A stretch of 64,000 bases of DNA from Streptomyces humi (GCF_001005085.2 NZ_LBMU02000050.1:44633-108632), one strand, 5' to 3'; positions 49,352 to 58,776 are shown, counted from the stretch's first letter. Program-made: numbers and translations. Notes: generated from the letters alone by a model not told the origin.

Positions 49352-49995
49352 TCCGGCTCGGGGCCGGGTCCCCGGACGCGATCGTCGCGGTGGGGGCCCA
49401 CTGCGACGACATCGCGATCGGCGCCGGCGGCACCCTGCTCGCCCTGTGCCTCGCACGGCCCGGCCTCCGGGTCGACGCGCTGGTGCTCTCCGGCGGCGGC
49501 ACCGAACGCGAGCAGGAGGAACGGGCCGCGCTCGCCGCCTTCTGCCCGGGTGCCGACCTGCGGCTGACCGTGCTCAAACTGCCGGACGGCCGGATGCCCG
49601 TGCACTGGGACGAGGCGAAGGCCGCGGTCGAGGAGCTGCGCGCGCGGACCGACCCGGACCTGATCCTGGCCCCGCGCGCCGACGACGCCCACCAGGACCA
49701 CCGCGGCCTGGCGCAGCTGATACCCACCGCCTTCCGCGACCACCTCGTGCTCGGCTACGAGATCGTGAAGTGGGACGGCGACCTCGGCCGTATGACGGCC
49801 TACCAGCCACTGTCCACCGAGGTCGCCGACGAGAAGGTGCGGCTGCTACAGGAGCACTACGCCTCGCAGCGGCACCGGCCGTGGTACGACCGGGAGGCCT
49901 TCCTCGGCCTCGCGCGGATCCGCGGCATCGAATGCCACGAGCGATACGCCGAAGCGTTCGCCGTCACCAAACTCAAGCTCAACCTGGGGGGTTGA
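49348..49995 (+). CDS. PIG-L family deacetylase
   Basis: This 215-residue zinc hydrolase has the metal motif VGAHCDDIAIGAGGTLLAL at the N-terminus and APRADDAHQDHRG around residue 110. The family removes acetyl groups from N-acetylglucosamine-type sugars (as in mycothiol). Here it probably deacetylates a sugar intermediate of the module. GTG 49348 overlaps the upstream stop. Confidence 0.9.
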   Translation: MIRLGAGSPDAIVAVGAHCDDIAIGAGGTLLALCLARPGLRVDALVLSGGGTEREQEERAALAAFCPGADLRLTVLKLPDGRMPVHWDEAKAAVEELRARTDPDLILAPRADDAHQDHRGLAQLIPTAFRDHLVLGYEIVKWDGDLGRMTAYQPLSTEVADEKVRLLQEHYASQRHRPWYDREAFLGLARIRGIECHERYAEAFAVTKLKLNLGG

Positions 49996-49998
49996 ACC

Positions 49999-51024
49999 AT
50001 GCGCGTACTGCTGACCGGACACCAGGGATACCTGGGCACCGTCATGGCCCCGGTCCTCGCCGCCGCCGGACACGAGGTCGCCGGCCTCGACGCGGGCCTG
50101 TTCGCCGACTCGGTACTCGGCCCGCACCCCGCGGACCCGCCTGGAACCCGGGTGGACCTGCGCGACGTCACGGCCGAGCACGTGGCCGGCTTCGACGCCG
50201 TGATCCACCTGGCCGCGCTCTCCAACGACCCGCTCGGCTCGCTGGCGCCGGAACTCACCTACGACATCAACCACCACGCGTCCGTCCGCCTCGCCCGGCT
50301 GGCCCGCGAGGCCGGGGTGCGGCGCTTCCTGTACGCCTCGACCTGCTCGGTCTACGGCGCCGCCGGGGGCGCCGACCTGGTGACCGAGGACGCCCCGCTG
50401 CGCCCGGTGACGCCGTACGCGGAGTCGAAGGTACGGGTCGAGGACGACCTGCACGCGCTGGCCGACGACGACTTCACCCCGGTGTTCATGCGCAACGCCA
50501 CCGCCTTCGGCTACTCGCCCCGGCTGCGCGCCGACATCGTGCTGAACAACCTGGTGGGCCACGCCCTCCTGTCCGGCGAGGTCCTGGTGCTCTCCGACGG
50601 CACCCCCTGGCGCCCGCTGGTGCACGCCGCCGACATCGCACGGGCCTTCACGGCCGCGCTGACCGCGCCGCGCGAGGCGGTGCACGACCGGGCGTTCAAC
50701 ATCGGCAGCGAGACCAACAACGTCACGGTCGCCGAGATCGCCGAGCAGGTCGCCGAGGCGGTCCCCGGCGCCAAGGTGAACATCACCGGGGAGAACGGCG
50801 CCGATCCGCGGTCCTACCGGGTGGACTTCTCCCGTTTCCGCGCCGCGATCCCCGGCTTCGACTGCGAATGGACGGTGAAGCGAGGCGCGCTCGAACTCGC
50901 CGACGCCTACCGGAAGTTCGCCCTGAGCCGGGAGGACTTCGAGCAGCGCTTCACCCGCCTCGCCGTCCTGCGCGCGGCGTCCGAGGCCGGCACCGTCGAC
51001 GACACGCTGCGGTGGCGCCGGTGA
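49999..51024 (+). CDS. NAD-dependent nucleotide-sugar epimerase/dehydratase (extended SDR)
   Basis: This 341-residue extended SDR has cofactor loop TGHQGYLGTVM and active-site region TPYAESKVRVEDDL (YxxxK). Ser and Thr of the active site lie in LYASTCSVYG. It could epimerise, dehydrate or reduce a nucleotide sugar. It is the only obvious candidate in the module for 4-keto sugar chemistry, so a dehydratase role should be considered. ATG 49999 is 3 bases after the PIG-L stop. Confidence 0.9.
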   Translation: MRVLLTGHQGYLGTVMAPVLAAAGHEVAGLDAGLFADSVLGPHPADPPGTRVDLRDVTAEHVAGFDAVIHLAALSNDPLGSLAPELTYDINHHASVRLARLAREAGVRRFLYASTCSVYGAAGGADLVTEDAPLRPVTPYAESKVRVEDDLHALADDDFTPVFMRNATAFGYSPRLRADIVLNNLVGHALLSGEVLVLSDGTPWRPLVHAADIARAFTAALTAPREAVHDRAFNIGSETNNVTVAEIAEQVAEAVPGAKVNITGENGADPRSYRVDFSRFRAAIPGFDCEWTVKRGALELADAYRKFALSREDFEQRFTRLAVLRAASEAGTVDDTLRWRR

Positions 51025-52295
51025 CCACGCAAGGCGACCAGCTGTACGCCCTGGTGGAGCGGCTGTACCCGCTCTGCCGGAGCATCACGGGCGACGGTGT
51101 GCGCGCCACCCTGGACATCGTCGGCGAGTACATCCCGCTCCAGGTGCACGAAGTGCCGACCGGGACGCAGGTGCTCGACTGGACGGTGCCGCAGGAGTGG
51201 AACATCCGGGACGCGTACATCGCCGACAGCGCCGGCCGGCGGGTCGTCGACTTCGCCGCGTCCAGCCTGCACGTGCTCGGCTACAGCGTCCCGGTGTCGG
51301 CGACCATGCACCTCTCCGAGCTGCGCGAGCACCTGCACACCCTGCCGGACCAGCCGTCCTGGGTGCCGTACCGCACCAGCTACTACAAGCCGGAGTGGGG
51401 CTTCTGCCTGGCCCAGGACACCCTGGACGCGATGCCGGACGGCGAGTACGAGGTGTGCGTCGACTCCACCCTCGCCGACGGCCACCTCACCTACGCCGAG
51501 CACGTCGTCCCCGGGCAGGTGGCCGACGAGGTGATCGTCTCCTGCCACGTCTGCCACCCGTCGCTGGCCAACGACAACATGGCCGGCGTCGCGGTGGCGA
51601 CGTTCCTGGCCCGGGCGCTGGCCGAGGAGACGCCGTACTACACCTACCGGTTCATCTTCGCCCCCGGCACCATCGGGGCGATCACCTGGCTGGCCCGCAA
51701 CGCGGAGCGGGTCGACCGGGTCAAGCACGGCCTCGTGCTGGCCTGCGCCGGGGACCCGGGCCAACTGACATACAAGCAGAGCCGACGCGGCGACGCCGAG
51801 ATCGACCGGGTGCTGCGGTACGTGCTGACCGCCTCCGAACGCCCGCACCGCGTCACCGAGTTCACCCCGTACGGCTACGACGAACGGCAGTACTGCTCGC
51901 CCGGGTTCAACCTCGGCGTCGGCTCGCTCACCCGGACCCCGTACGCGGGCTACCCCGAGTACCACACCTCGGCGGACAACCTGGACCTCGTCTCCCCGGC
52001 GGCCATGGCGGACACCCTCGCCGTCTGCCGGGAGGCGTTCGCCGTCCTCGACCGCAACCGGCGGTACGTGAACCTCAGTCCCCACGGCGAGCCGCAGCTG
52101 GGCCGGCGCGGGCTGTACGACGCGCTCGGCGGCCGCAGCGACACCAAGCAGGCCCAGATGGCCATGCTCTGGGTGCTCAACCTGTCCGACGGCGAGCACA
52201 GCCTGCTGGACGTGGCCGAGCGGTCCGGGCTGCCGTTCGACACCGTGGCCGCCGCGGCCGACGCCCTGCGCGGCGCCGACCTGGTCAAGGAATGA
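51021..52295 (+). CDS. DUF4910 aminopeptidase-like metalloprotein
   Basis: This 424-residue protein matches DUF4910, which has an M28-like peptidase fold. Candidate metal ligands are His in VSCHVCHPSLANDNMAGVA, Asp of the same segment, and GYPEYHTSADNLD later. The conserved middle piece is DERQYCSPG. A C-terminal winged-helix-like part (SDGEHSLLDVAERSGLP) follows. Members recur in bacterial polysaccharide loci beside the same enzymes, but their function is unknown. It may hydrolyse an amide of a modified sugar. GTG 51021 overlaps the upstream stop. Confidence 0.85.
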   Translation: MTTQGDQLYALVERLYPLCRSITGDGVRATLDIVGEYIPLQVHEVPTGTQVLDWTVPQEWNIRDAYIADSAGRRVVDFAASSLHVLGYSVPVSATMHLSELREHLHTLPDQPSWVPYRTSYYKPEWGFCLAQDTLDAMPDGEYEVCVDSTLADGHLTYAEHVVPGQVADEVIVSCHVCHPSLANDNMAGVAVATFLARALAEETPYYTYRFIFAPGTIGAITWLARNAERVDRVKHGLVLACAGDPGQLTYKQSRRGDAEIDRVLRYVLTASERPHRVTEFTPYGYDERQYCSPGFNLGVGSLTRTPYAGYPEYHTSADNLDLVSPAAMADTLAVCREAFAVLDRNRRYVNLSPHGEPQLGRRGLYDALGGRSDTKQAQMAMLWVLNLSDGEHSLLDVAERSGLPFDTVAAAADALRGADLVKE

Positions 52296-52300
52296 CGCCC

Positions 52301-53590
52301 ATGACCACCCAGGGGGAGAAGACGACAGCACCGGCCGGGTCCGCCAGGCGGGCCCTGGTCGGCCGGCTGTCCTGGGGCCTTGCCGACCAGGCGGCCTCCA
52401 GCATCAGCAACTTCGCGGTGGGCATCTACGTGGCCCGCTCGCTCGGGGTGACCGCGTTCGGCGTGTTCAGCCTGGCCTGGGTGACCTACGGCGTGGTGCT
52501 CAACGTCTCCCGTGGCCTGGCCACCGACCCGCTCGTGGTGCGCTTCAGCGGCGTCCCGGACACCTCCTGGCGCGGGGCGGTGACCCGCGCGACGGGTACG
52601 GCACTCGGAGTCGGCACGACCATCGGCGTGGCGTGTCTGGCGGCCGGGCTCGGGCTCGGCGGCCGGGTGGGGCCCGCGTTCGTCGCCCTCGCCGTCATGC
52701 TGCCGGGGCTGCTGCTCCAGGACGCCTGGCGGTTCGCGTTCTTCGCCGCGGGCGCCGGGCGGAAGGCGTTCGTCAACGACGTGGTGTGGGGCATCGCGCT
52801 CGTCCCGGCCATGGTGGTCGCGGCCCACGTGGACACCGTGGCCGCCTTCGTGCTCGCCTGGGGCGCGTCCGCCACCGTCGCCGCGGGCTACGGCTACGTG
52901 CAGTCCGGCATCCGGCCCCGGATCGCCGAGGCACGCGGCTGGCTGCGCGAACAGCGTGATCTCGGCTACCGGTACCTGGTCGAGAACGTCAGCCTCAGCG
53001 GCGCGAGCCAGCTGCGGGCGTACGGGCTCGGCGTGATCGTCGGCGTCGGCGCGGTGGGCGCGGTACGGGGCGCCGAACTCCTGATGGGCCCGTTCCTCGC
53101 CGTCCTGATGGGCCTCTCCCTGGTCACCGTCCCGGAGGCGGCACGGGTGCTGCGCCGGGCCCCGCACCGACTCGGCAGGTTCTGCCTCCTGCTCGGCGGC
53201 GGCCAGGCCGCCGGAGCGCTGCTCTGGGGCTCGGCGCTGCTGCTGATGCCGGGCCGGCTCGGCGGCCTGGCACTCGGCGACGTCTGGCACTCCTCCTCGC
53301 ACCTCATCGTGCAGATCACCCTCAGTGTCGCGGGCGCGGGCCTCGGCACCGGCGCGGCGGCCGGGCTGCGCGCGCTCGGCGCGGCCCGGCGCAGCCTGCG
53401 CTGCCAGCTGTTCGCCTCCGTCTGTTACGTCGGCGGCGGGCTCGGCGGGGCGGCCCTCGCCGGCACGGCCGGCTCGGCCTGGGGTGTCGCCGCCGCGACC
53501 GTCGGCAGTTCGGCCGTGTGGTGGCTGCAACTGCGGTCCGCCCTGCGCGAGCACCACCACAACCCCCTCCCCGAAGTGAGGACCACATGA
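52301..53590 (+). CDS. Polysaccharide flippase (Wzx-like, MATE/MOP superfamily)
   Basis: This 429-residue protein has 12 predicted membrane spans starting with ADQAASSISNFAVGIYVARSLG, a typical Wzx beginning. It should move the lipid-linked repeat unit to the outer face. ATG 52301 is preferred because AAGGAA lies about 8 bases upstream; ATG 52292 overlaps the upstream stop and has no space for a ribosome binding site. Confidence 0.88.
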   Translation: MTTQGEKTTAPAGSARRALVGRLSWGLADQAASSISNFAVGIYVARSLGVTAFGVFSLAWVTYGVVLNVSRGLATDPLVVRFSGVPDTSWRGAVTRATGTALGVGTTIGVACLAAGLGLGGRVGPAFVALAVMLPGLLLQDAWRFAFFAAGAGRKAFVNDVVWGIALVPAMVVAAHVDTVAAFVLAWGASATVAAGYGYVQSGIRPRIAEARGWLREQRDLGYRYLVENVSLSGASQLRAYGLGVIVGVGAVGAVRGAELLMGPFLAVLMGLSLVTVPEAARVLRRAPHRLGRFCLLLGGGQAAGALLWGSALLLMPGRLGGLALGDVWHSSSHLIVQITLSVAGAGLGTGAAAGLRALGAARRSLRCQLFASVCYVGGGLGGAALAGTAGSAWGVAAATVGSSAVWWLQLRSALREHHHNPLPEVRTT

Positions 53591-54534
53591 CCGCCCGACC
53601 CAGGCTGAGCATCGGCCTGCCCGTGTACAACGGCGAGGAGTACCTGGCCGAGTCGTTCGACGCCCTGCTCGGCCAGACCTACGAGGACTTCGAACTGGTC
53701 GTCTCCGACAACGCCTCGACCGACGGGACCGAGGACATCTGCCGCAAGTACGCGGCGCAGGACTCCCGCATCCGGTACCTCCGGCTGCCCCGGAACATCG
53801 GCGCCACGCCGAACCACAACCGGGTGTTCGCCGAGTCCCGAGGCGAGCTGTTCAAGTGGGCCTCGCACGACGACCTCTACGGGCGCGACCTGGTCCGGCG
53901 CTGCGTGGAGGCGCTGGACGAGCGGCCGGACGTGATCCTCGCCCACACCGACCAGGCGGTCGTCGACGGCGACGGCCAGGTGACGGTCCCCTACGAGTAC
54001 ACGCTCGACACCGGCTCGCCGCACGCGCCCGAGCGCTTCCGCAGTCTGCTGTTCGAGCCGGGCGGCGACGACTTCTACGGGGTGATGCGGGCCGACGTGC
54101 TGCGCCGGGTGAAGCCCATGGACAGCTACCACCACGCGGACCGCACGTTCGTCGCCGAGATCACCCTGCACGGGCGCTTCCACCAGGTGCCCGAGCTGCT
54201 GTACTTCCGCCGCGACCACCCCACCCGCGCCGAGCGGGCGAACCCGTCCAAGCGGTCCCGGTGCGTCAACCTGGACCCGCGCCGGGCAGGGCTGCTGCAC
54301 CCGACGCCCCGGCTGCTCGCCGAGTACGTCTGGGGCTTCGCCTCGGCGATCCGGCGCGCACCCCTGTCCCCGGCCGACCGGCGCGCCTGCTACCGCCACC
54401 TGGCCACGTGGATGACCAGCCGCGTCCGGCCGGGCGCCGGCGAACGGGTCGAGGACCGCGCCCCGGTCGACCCGGCCCTGCTCACCGTCTCCGTCGACGC
54501 CCTCGTCGCCGGCCGCGAGGGGAGGCGGGCATGA
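53587..54534 (+). CDS. Glycosyltransferase family 2
   Basis: This 315-residue GT-A enzyme starts with LSIGLPVYNGEEYLAESFDA and has LVVSDNASTDGTEDICRKY and FKWASHDDLYGRDLV (DD as metal-binding site). It adds one sugar on the cytoplasmic face. The start overlaps the flippase stop. Confidence 0.92.
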   Translation: MTARPRLSIGLPVYNGEEYLAESFDALLGQTYEDFELVVSDNASTDGTEDICRKYAAQDSRIRYLRLPRNIGATPNHNRVFAESRGELFKWASHDDLYGRDLVRRCVEALDERPDVILAHTDQAVVDGDGQVTVPYEYTLDTGSPHAPERFRSLLFEPGGDDFYGVMRADVLRRVKPMDSYHHADRTFVAEITLHGRFHQVPELLYFRRDHPTRAERANPSKRSRCVNLDPRRAGLLHPTPRLLAEYVWGFASAIRRAPLSPADRRACYRHLATWMTSRVRPGAGERVEDRAPVDPALLTVSVDALVAGREGRRA

Positions 54535-55757
54535 CGTCCGCGGACGGAACGCCGGTGCGCGTCGGCCTGTTCGGCCTGCTCGGCTCCGGCAACCTCGGCA
54601 ACGACGGATCGCTCGAAGCCCTCCTCGGCTACCTGCGCGCCGAGCACCCGGAGGCGGTCGTCGACGCGCTGTGCGGCGGGCCCGAGGCCGTGACGGCACG
54701 GTTCGGGATCCCCGCCACCCGGCTGCACTGGAACCGCGCGGAGTACCGGACCGCGTCCCGCGCGGGCGCGATCGCCGCGAAGGGACTCGGCAAACTCGTC
54801 GACGTCTTCCGCACCGCCGCCTGGGTGCGCCGGCACGACGTGGTGATCGTGCCGGGCATGGGCGTCCTGGAGGCCACCCTGCCGCTGCGTCCGTGGGGCT
54901 TCCCGTACGCGCTGTTCCTGCTCTGCGCGAGCGGCCGGCTGCTCGGCACCCGGGTCGCGCTGGTCAGCGTCGGCGCCGCCGAGATCGGCAACCGGCCCAC
55001 CCGCGCCCTGGTGCGCTGGTCGGCACGGCTGGCCGCGTACCGGTCGTACCGGGACGCCCAGTCCCGTGCCGCGATGCGGGCGATGGGCGTGGACACCGCA
55101 CGCGACGAGGTCTACCCGGACCTGGCGTTCGCCCTGCCGACCCCGCCGGCGAGCGCGCCCTCCGGTACGCCCGGCCCGGTCTGTCTCGGCGTCATGGACT
55201 TCCACGGCGGCAACGACGACCGCGACCGGGCCGAGGAGATACACCGGCGGTACCTCGACGGGACGATCACCTTCGTCCGCACGCTCGTCGCGGAGGGCAG
55301 ACCGGTCAGGCTTCTCACCGGCGACCGGTGTGACCGGTCGGTGGTCGCCGCGATCCTCGACGCCGTCGACTCACCGCTGGTCACCGCCGCCGAACCGGCT
55401 TCGCTGGCCGACCTGATGAACGAGATGGCGGCCGCGGACACCGTGGTGGCCGTCCGTTACCACAACCTGATCTGCGCGCTGAAGACCGGGACGCCCGTGC
55501 TCGCGCTCTGCTACGCGGCGAAGAGCGACGCGCTCATGGACCGGATGGGCCTCGGCGCCTACTGCCACCCGGCACGCGAGGTCGACCCCGACCGGCTGCT
55601 CGAACAGTTCCGGGACCTGGAGAAGCACGCGGCGGAGCTGCGGGGGACCCTCACCGAGCGGAACCAGGTCGCCACCCGGCAACTCGACCACCAGTTCACC
55701 GCCCTGAGCACGAACCTGTTCCCGGCGGACGCCCACGCCCAGCGGAAGGCACCATGA
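54531..55757 (+). CDS. Polysaccharide pyruvyl transferase
   Basis: This 408-residue protein has the PS_pyruv_trans pattern: FGLLGSGNLGNDGSLEALLG, VVIVPGMGVLE and VRYHNLICALKTGTPVLAL, all typical of enzymes adding pyruvate ketals from phosphoenolpyruvate. It gives the polymer a negative charge. The start overlaps the upstream stop and the end overlaps the next gene. Confidence 0.9.
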   Translation: MTSADGTPVRVGLFGLLGSGNLGNDGSLEALLGYLRAEHPEAVVDALCGGPEAVTARFGIPATRLHWNRAEYRTASRAGAIAAKGLGKLVDVFRTAAWVRRHDVVIVPGMGVLEATLPLRPWGFPYALFLLCASGRLLGTRVALVSVGAAEIGNRPTRALVRWSARLAAYRSYRDAQSRAAMRAMGVDTARDEVYPDLAFALPTPPASAPSGTPGPVCLGVMDFHGGNDDRDRAEEIHRRYLDGTITFVRTLVAEGRPVRLLTGDRCDRSVVAAILDAVDSPLVTAAEPASLADLMNEMAAADTVVAVRYHNLICALKTGTPVLALCYAAKSDALMDRMGLGAYCHPAREVDPDRLLEQFRDLEKHAAELRGTLTERNQVATRQLDHQFTALSTNLFPADAHAQRKAP

Positions 55758-56305
55758 GAGCGACCCAGGTCCCGGAGATCGCCGGCGCCCACCTGTTCGA
55801 GCCGACGCCGTACACCGACGAGCGCGGCTTCTTCTGCCGTACCTTCGACGCCGACGTGGTCCGCTCGGTCGGCCTGGACCCGCACGCCTTCGTCCAGGAC
55901 AGCGTGTCCCGTTCGGTCCGGGGCGTGCTGCGCGGCCTGCACCTGCGCTCCGGCGCCGGCGAGGCCAAGCTGGTGCGGTGCTCGTACGGCAGGATCTTCG
56001 ACGTCGTCGTGGACCTGCGGCAGGACTCGCCGACCTACCTGAACCGGGCCTTCTTCGAACTGTCGGGTGAGACGCAGCAGACCGTGTACATCCCGGCGGG
56101 CTGCGCGCACGGCTTCCAGGCTCTTACCGAAATCGCGGACACCTCTTACCGTATCGACCGTGAGCACGATCCGGCCGAGGACGTGACGATCGCCTTCGAC
56201 GACCCGGAACTCGCCATTCCCTGGCCGCTGCCGGTGGCACTGATGTCCCAACGGGACCGGGAGGCGCCGAGCCTCGCCGAGGTCCTGAAGCACAGAGAAA
56301 GCTGA
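55754..56305 (+). CDS. rfbC: dTDP-4-dehydrorhamnose 3,5-epimerase-like (RfbC/RmlC)
   Basis: This 183-residue cupin has the family's N-terminal DERGFFCRTFDADVV. The catalytic His is in GVLRGLHLRSG, and VYIPAGCAHGFQALTE is also present. It acts on 4-keto-6-deoxy nucleotide sugars. Its pairing with the C-methyltransferase suggests a methylated, epimerised keto sugar. No rmlA, rmlB or rmlD is visible, so it need not serve rhamnose. Confidence 0.9.
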   Translation: MRATQVPEIAGAHLFEPTPYTDERGFFCRTFDADVVRSVGLDPHAFVQDSVSRSVRGVLRGLHLRSGAGEAKLVRCSYGRIFDVVVDLRQDSPTYLNRAFFELSGETQQTVYIPAGCAHGFQALTEIADTSYRIDREHDPAEDVTIAFDDPELAIPWPLPVALMSQRDREAPSLAEVLKHRES

Positions 56306-56312
56306 GGTCCCC

Positions 56313-57638
56313 GTGGACACCCAAGAGCTTCACCTGCCCCTGTCGCGGACAGCCAACGAGAGGCTGCACGCCGTGATCCCCGGGGGCGCGCACACCTACG
56401 CCAAGGGCGACGACCAGTACCCGGAGAACCTGGCCCCGGTCATCAGCCACGGCAGCGGTGCCCACGTATGGGACGTCGACGGCAATCGCTACATCGAGTA
56501 CGGCTCCGGCCTCCGGTCGGTCAGCCTCGGCCACGCCCATCCGCGGGTGCTCGAAGCGGTACGGCGGGAACTCGACCGGGGCAGCAACTTCGTCCGGCCG
56601 TCCATCGTGGAGGTGGAGGCCGCGGAACGCTTCCTGGCCACCGTGCCGACCGCCGAGATGGTGAAGTTCGCGAAGAACGGCTCCGACGCCACCACCGCCG
56701 CGGTGCGCCTCGCCCGCGCCGTCACCGGACGACCGCGGGTGGCCCTGTGCGCCGACCACCCGTTCTTCTCCGTCGACGACTGGTTCATCGGCACCACACC
56801 GATGTCCGCCGGCATCCCGGCGGCGACCACCGAACTCACCGTCTCGTTCCCCTACGGAGACCTGGCCGCCACGGAGGAACTGCTCACCCGCCACGAGGGC
56901 GAGGTCGCCTGCCTCATCCTGGAGCCGGCCACCCACACCGAGCCGCCGCCCGGGTACCTGGCCGGCCTGCGCGAACTGGCCGACCGGCACGGCTGCGTCC
57001 TGGTGTTCGACGAGATGATCACCGGCTTCCGCTGGTCCGAGGCGGGCGCCCAGGGCCTGTACGGCGTGGTCCCCGACCTCTCGACGTTCGGCAAGGCGCT
57101 CGGCAACGGATTCGCCGTCTCCGCGCTGGCCGGCCGCCGTGACCTGATGGAACGGGGCGGACTGCGCGATTCCGGCGACCGGGTGTTCCTGCTGTCCACC
57201 ACCCACGGCGCGGAGACCCACTCCCTGGCGGCCGCGATGGCCGTGCAGACCACCTACATCGAGGAGGGCGTCACCGCGCGGCTGCACGCCCTCGGCGAGC
57301 GGCTGGCCGCCGGCGTCCGCGACGCCGCGGCCGCCATGGGCGTCGGGGACCACGTCGTCGTCCGGGGCCGGGCCAGCAACCTGGTCTTCGCCACCCTCGA
57401 CGAGAACCTGCGGCCCTCGCAGCGGTACCGCACCCTGTTCCTGCGCCGGCTCCTCGCGGGCGGGGTGCTCGCCCCGTCGTTCGTGGTGAGCAGCGCCCTC
57501 GACGAGGCGGACATCGACCGCACCGTCGACGTGGTGGCGGAGGCGTGCGCGGTGTACCGGCGCGCCCTGGACGCCGCCGACCCCACGCCCTGGCTGGCCG
57601 GCCGAGCGGTGAAACCCGTGTTCCGCCGCCTGGCGTGA
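56313..57638 (+). CDS. Class III aminotransferase, glutamate-1-semialdehyde aminomutase-like
   Basis: This 441-residue PLP enzyme has the cofactor Lys in STFGKALGNGFAVSALAG. Other conserved parts are FDEMITGFRWSEAGAQG and KFAKNGSDATTAAVRLARA. The family also includes amino-sugar and modified-residue aminotransferases found in polysaccharide loci. It would place an amino group on a keto intermediate. Start GTG 56313 follows GAGG. It is the last gene of the operon; a haem-biosynthetic role is unlikely from context. Confidence 0.87.
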   Translation: MDTQELHLPLSRTANERLHAVIPGGAHTYAKGDDQYPENLAPVISHGSGAHVWDVDGNRYIEYGSGLRSVSLGHAHPRVLEAVRRELDRGSNFVRPSIVEVEAAERFLATVPTAEMVKFAKNGSDATTAAVRLARAVTGRPRVALCADHPFFSVDDWFIGTTPMSAGIPAATTELTVSFPYGDLAATEELLTRHEGEVACLILEPATHTEPPPGYLAGLRELADRHGCVLVFDEMITGFRWSEAGAQGLYGVVPDLSTFGKALGNGFAVSALAGRRDLMERGGLRDSGDRVFLLSTTHGAETHSLAAAMAVQTTYIEEGVTARLHALGERLAAGVRDAAAAMGVGDHVVVRGRASNLVFATLDENLRPSQRYRTLFLRRLLAGGVLAPSFVVSSALDEADIDRTVDVVAEACAVYRRALDAADPTPWLAGRAVKPVFRRLA

Positions 57639-57659
57639 ACTGACGTCAGCCGCACCCCG

Positions 57660-57764
57660 GCCACCCCGAGCCGGCCAGTCCGTCGGCCGGCCAGTCCGTC
57701 GGTCAGTCCCTCGGCCGGCCGGTCAGTCCGTCGGCCGTGCGGTCAGTCCGTCGGCCGTGCGGTC
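57660..57764 (-). repeat. 20-bp and 16-bp repeats at the PAP2 gene end
   Basis: Units related to GACCGCACGGCCGACGGACT (minus-strand reading) repeat at 57745-57764 and 57725-57744, with diverged or shorter copies down to 57660. Because 20 is not a multiple of 3, the frame shifts between units and the second copy supplies the PAP2 stop codon. Confidence 0.85.
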
Positions 57765-58460
57765 GAGCAGCCAGGCGGTCGCCGGTACCACCGCCAGGGC
57801 GGTGCACCAGCCGCCCAGGGCGTCGGTCGGGTAGTGCGCCCCCAGGGCGACCTCCGCCCAGCCCATGGTGGCGCCGGCGACCAGCGCCGCGGCGAGCACG
57901 AGTGACGTGCCGGCCGTCCTGCCGAGGCCGAGCCGGTCCGTCGCGAGCAGCGCCGCCATGAGGGCGAGGGCGGTGAAGAAGGCCGTGTGCCCGCTCGGGT
58001 ACGACAGGTTGCCGGGGCCGTGGATGGTGCGTCCCACCAGGTGCTTGAGCAGCGTGGTCACCCCCACGGTCACTCCGACGCCGGCCACGACGAGCACCGC
58101 CGCGCGAGGACGGCGCAGCAGCAGGCAGCCCGCCACGCAGGCCACGACCACCAGCACCGATCCCACGGGTTCCCCCAGGAAGTCCAGGGTCAGCGCGACG
58201 TACCGCCACGGCGGCCGCACGCTGTCCGCTGTCGGCCGGACGAACCACCTGTCCACCCTGGCGGGCTCGCCGTGGCCCGCGTACCGCACCCCGAGAGCGA
58301 CGACCACCAGCGTGGCGAGCGCCGCGACCAGCCCGAGCCACCCGCGCAGCGCCGCGGGCAACACCACATGCGCAGGCCCGCCGGTCACCCGTTCACCACG
58401 CGGCCGGTCGCGGACCGGGCCGGCCCGGCCCGCAGGTGCGCTTCCGTCCGGCGATCCCAC
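57723..58460 (-). CDS. PAP2-family phosphatase, membrane-bound
   Basis: This 245-residue protein has about five membrane spans and the three PAP2 motifs: KHLVGRTIHGPG, SYPSGHTAFF and GAHYPTDALGG. It should remove phosphate from lipids such as undecaprenyl pyrophosphate or phosphatidic acid. Next to the polysaccharide locus, recycling of the lipid carrier is attractive. GTG 58460 has GGGGGG upstream; GTG 58388 is an alternative. The last residues come from repeats. Confidence 0.88.
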   Translation of the reverse strand: MGSPDGSAPAGRAGPVRDRPRGERVTGGPAHVVLPAALRGWLGLVAALATLVVVALGVRYAGHGEPARVDRWFVRPTADSVRPPWRYVALTLDFLGEPVGSVLVVVACVAGCLLLRRPRAAVLVVAGVGVTVGVTTLLKHLVGRTIHGPGNLSYPSGHTAFFTALALMAALLATDRLGLGRTAGTSLVLAAALVAGATMGWAEVALGAHYPTDALGGWCTALAVVPATAWLLDRTADGLTARPTD

Positions 58461-58776
58461 GCGAGCCCCCCGCCGTAGTGCCCTGGCCGAGGGCGATCGG
58501 GATCAGTCTCCGTCCGTCACCCTAACCAACAAACCGACGGGTTGGAGTCGTTCAGGACACGGCGAACCCGCCGACGAGCCGCCGGCCGCCGTGCGCCGGT
58601 GCGGCGGCCGAACGGCGGAACGGCGACCGTGGTGTGGAACACACCTCGATCGTGCCGACTGCCGGGGCGACTTCGGCGGGTAGGTTCCTACGGTCCTCGT
58701 CCACGGGCACCCGGCCCGCGGACGCCCTTCGACCGCGGACCCGTCAAACCCGCCTCCCGAGGTGACAACAGAAGAC
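58461..58776. other. Divergent intergenic region between PAP2 and pntA
   Basis: About 316 bases separate the PAP2 gene from pntA. I see no convincing gene. TAGGTT near 58680 is a possible -10 for pntA without a good -35. No RNA element was recognised. Confidence 0.45.

Noticed and set aside
55754..56305. Complete dTDP-rhamnose pathway
   Set aside because: Only the epimerase-like gene is present; rmlA, rmlB and rmlD are not seen in the window.
56313..57638. hemL for haem biosynthesis
   Set aside because: Only similarity to the family; it is the last gene of a polysaccharide operon, without other haem genes nearby.
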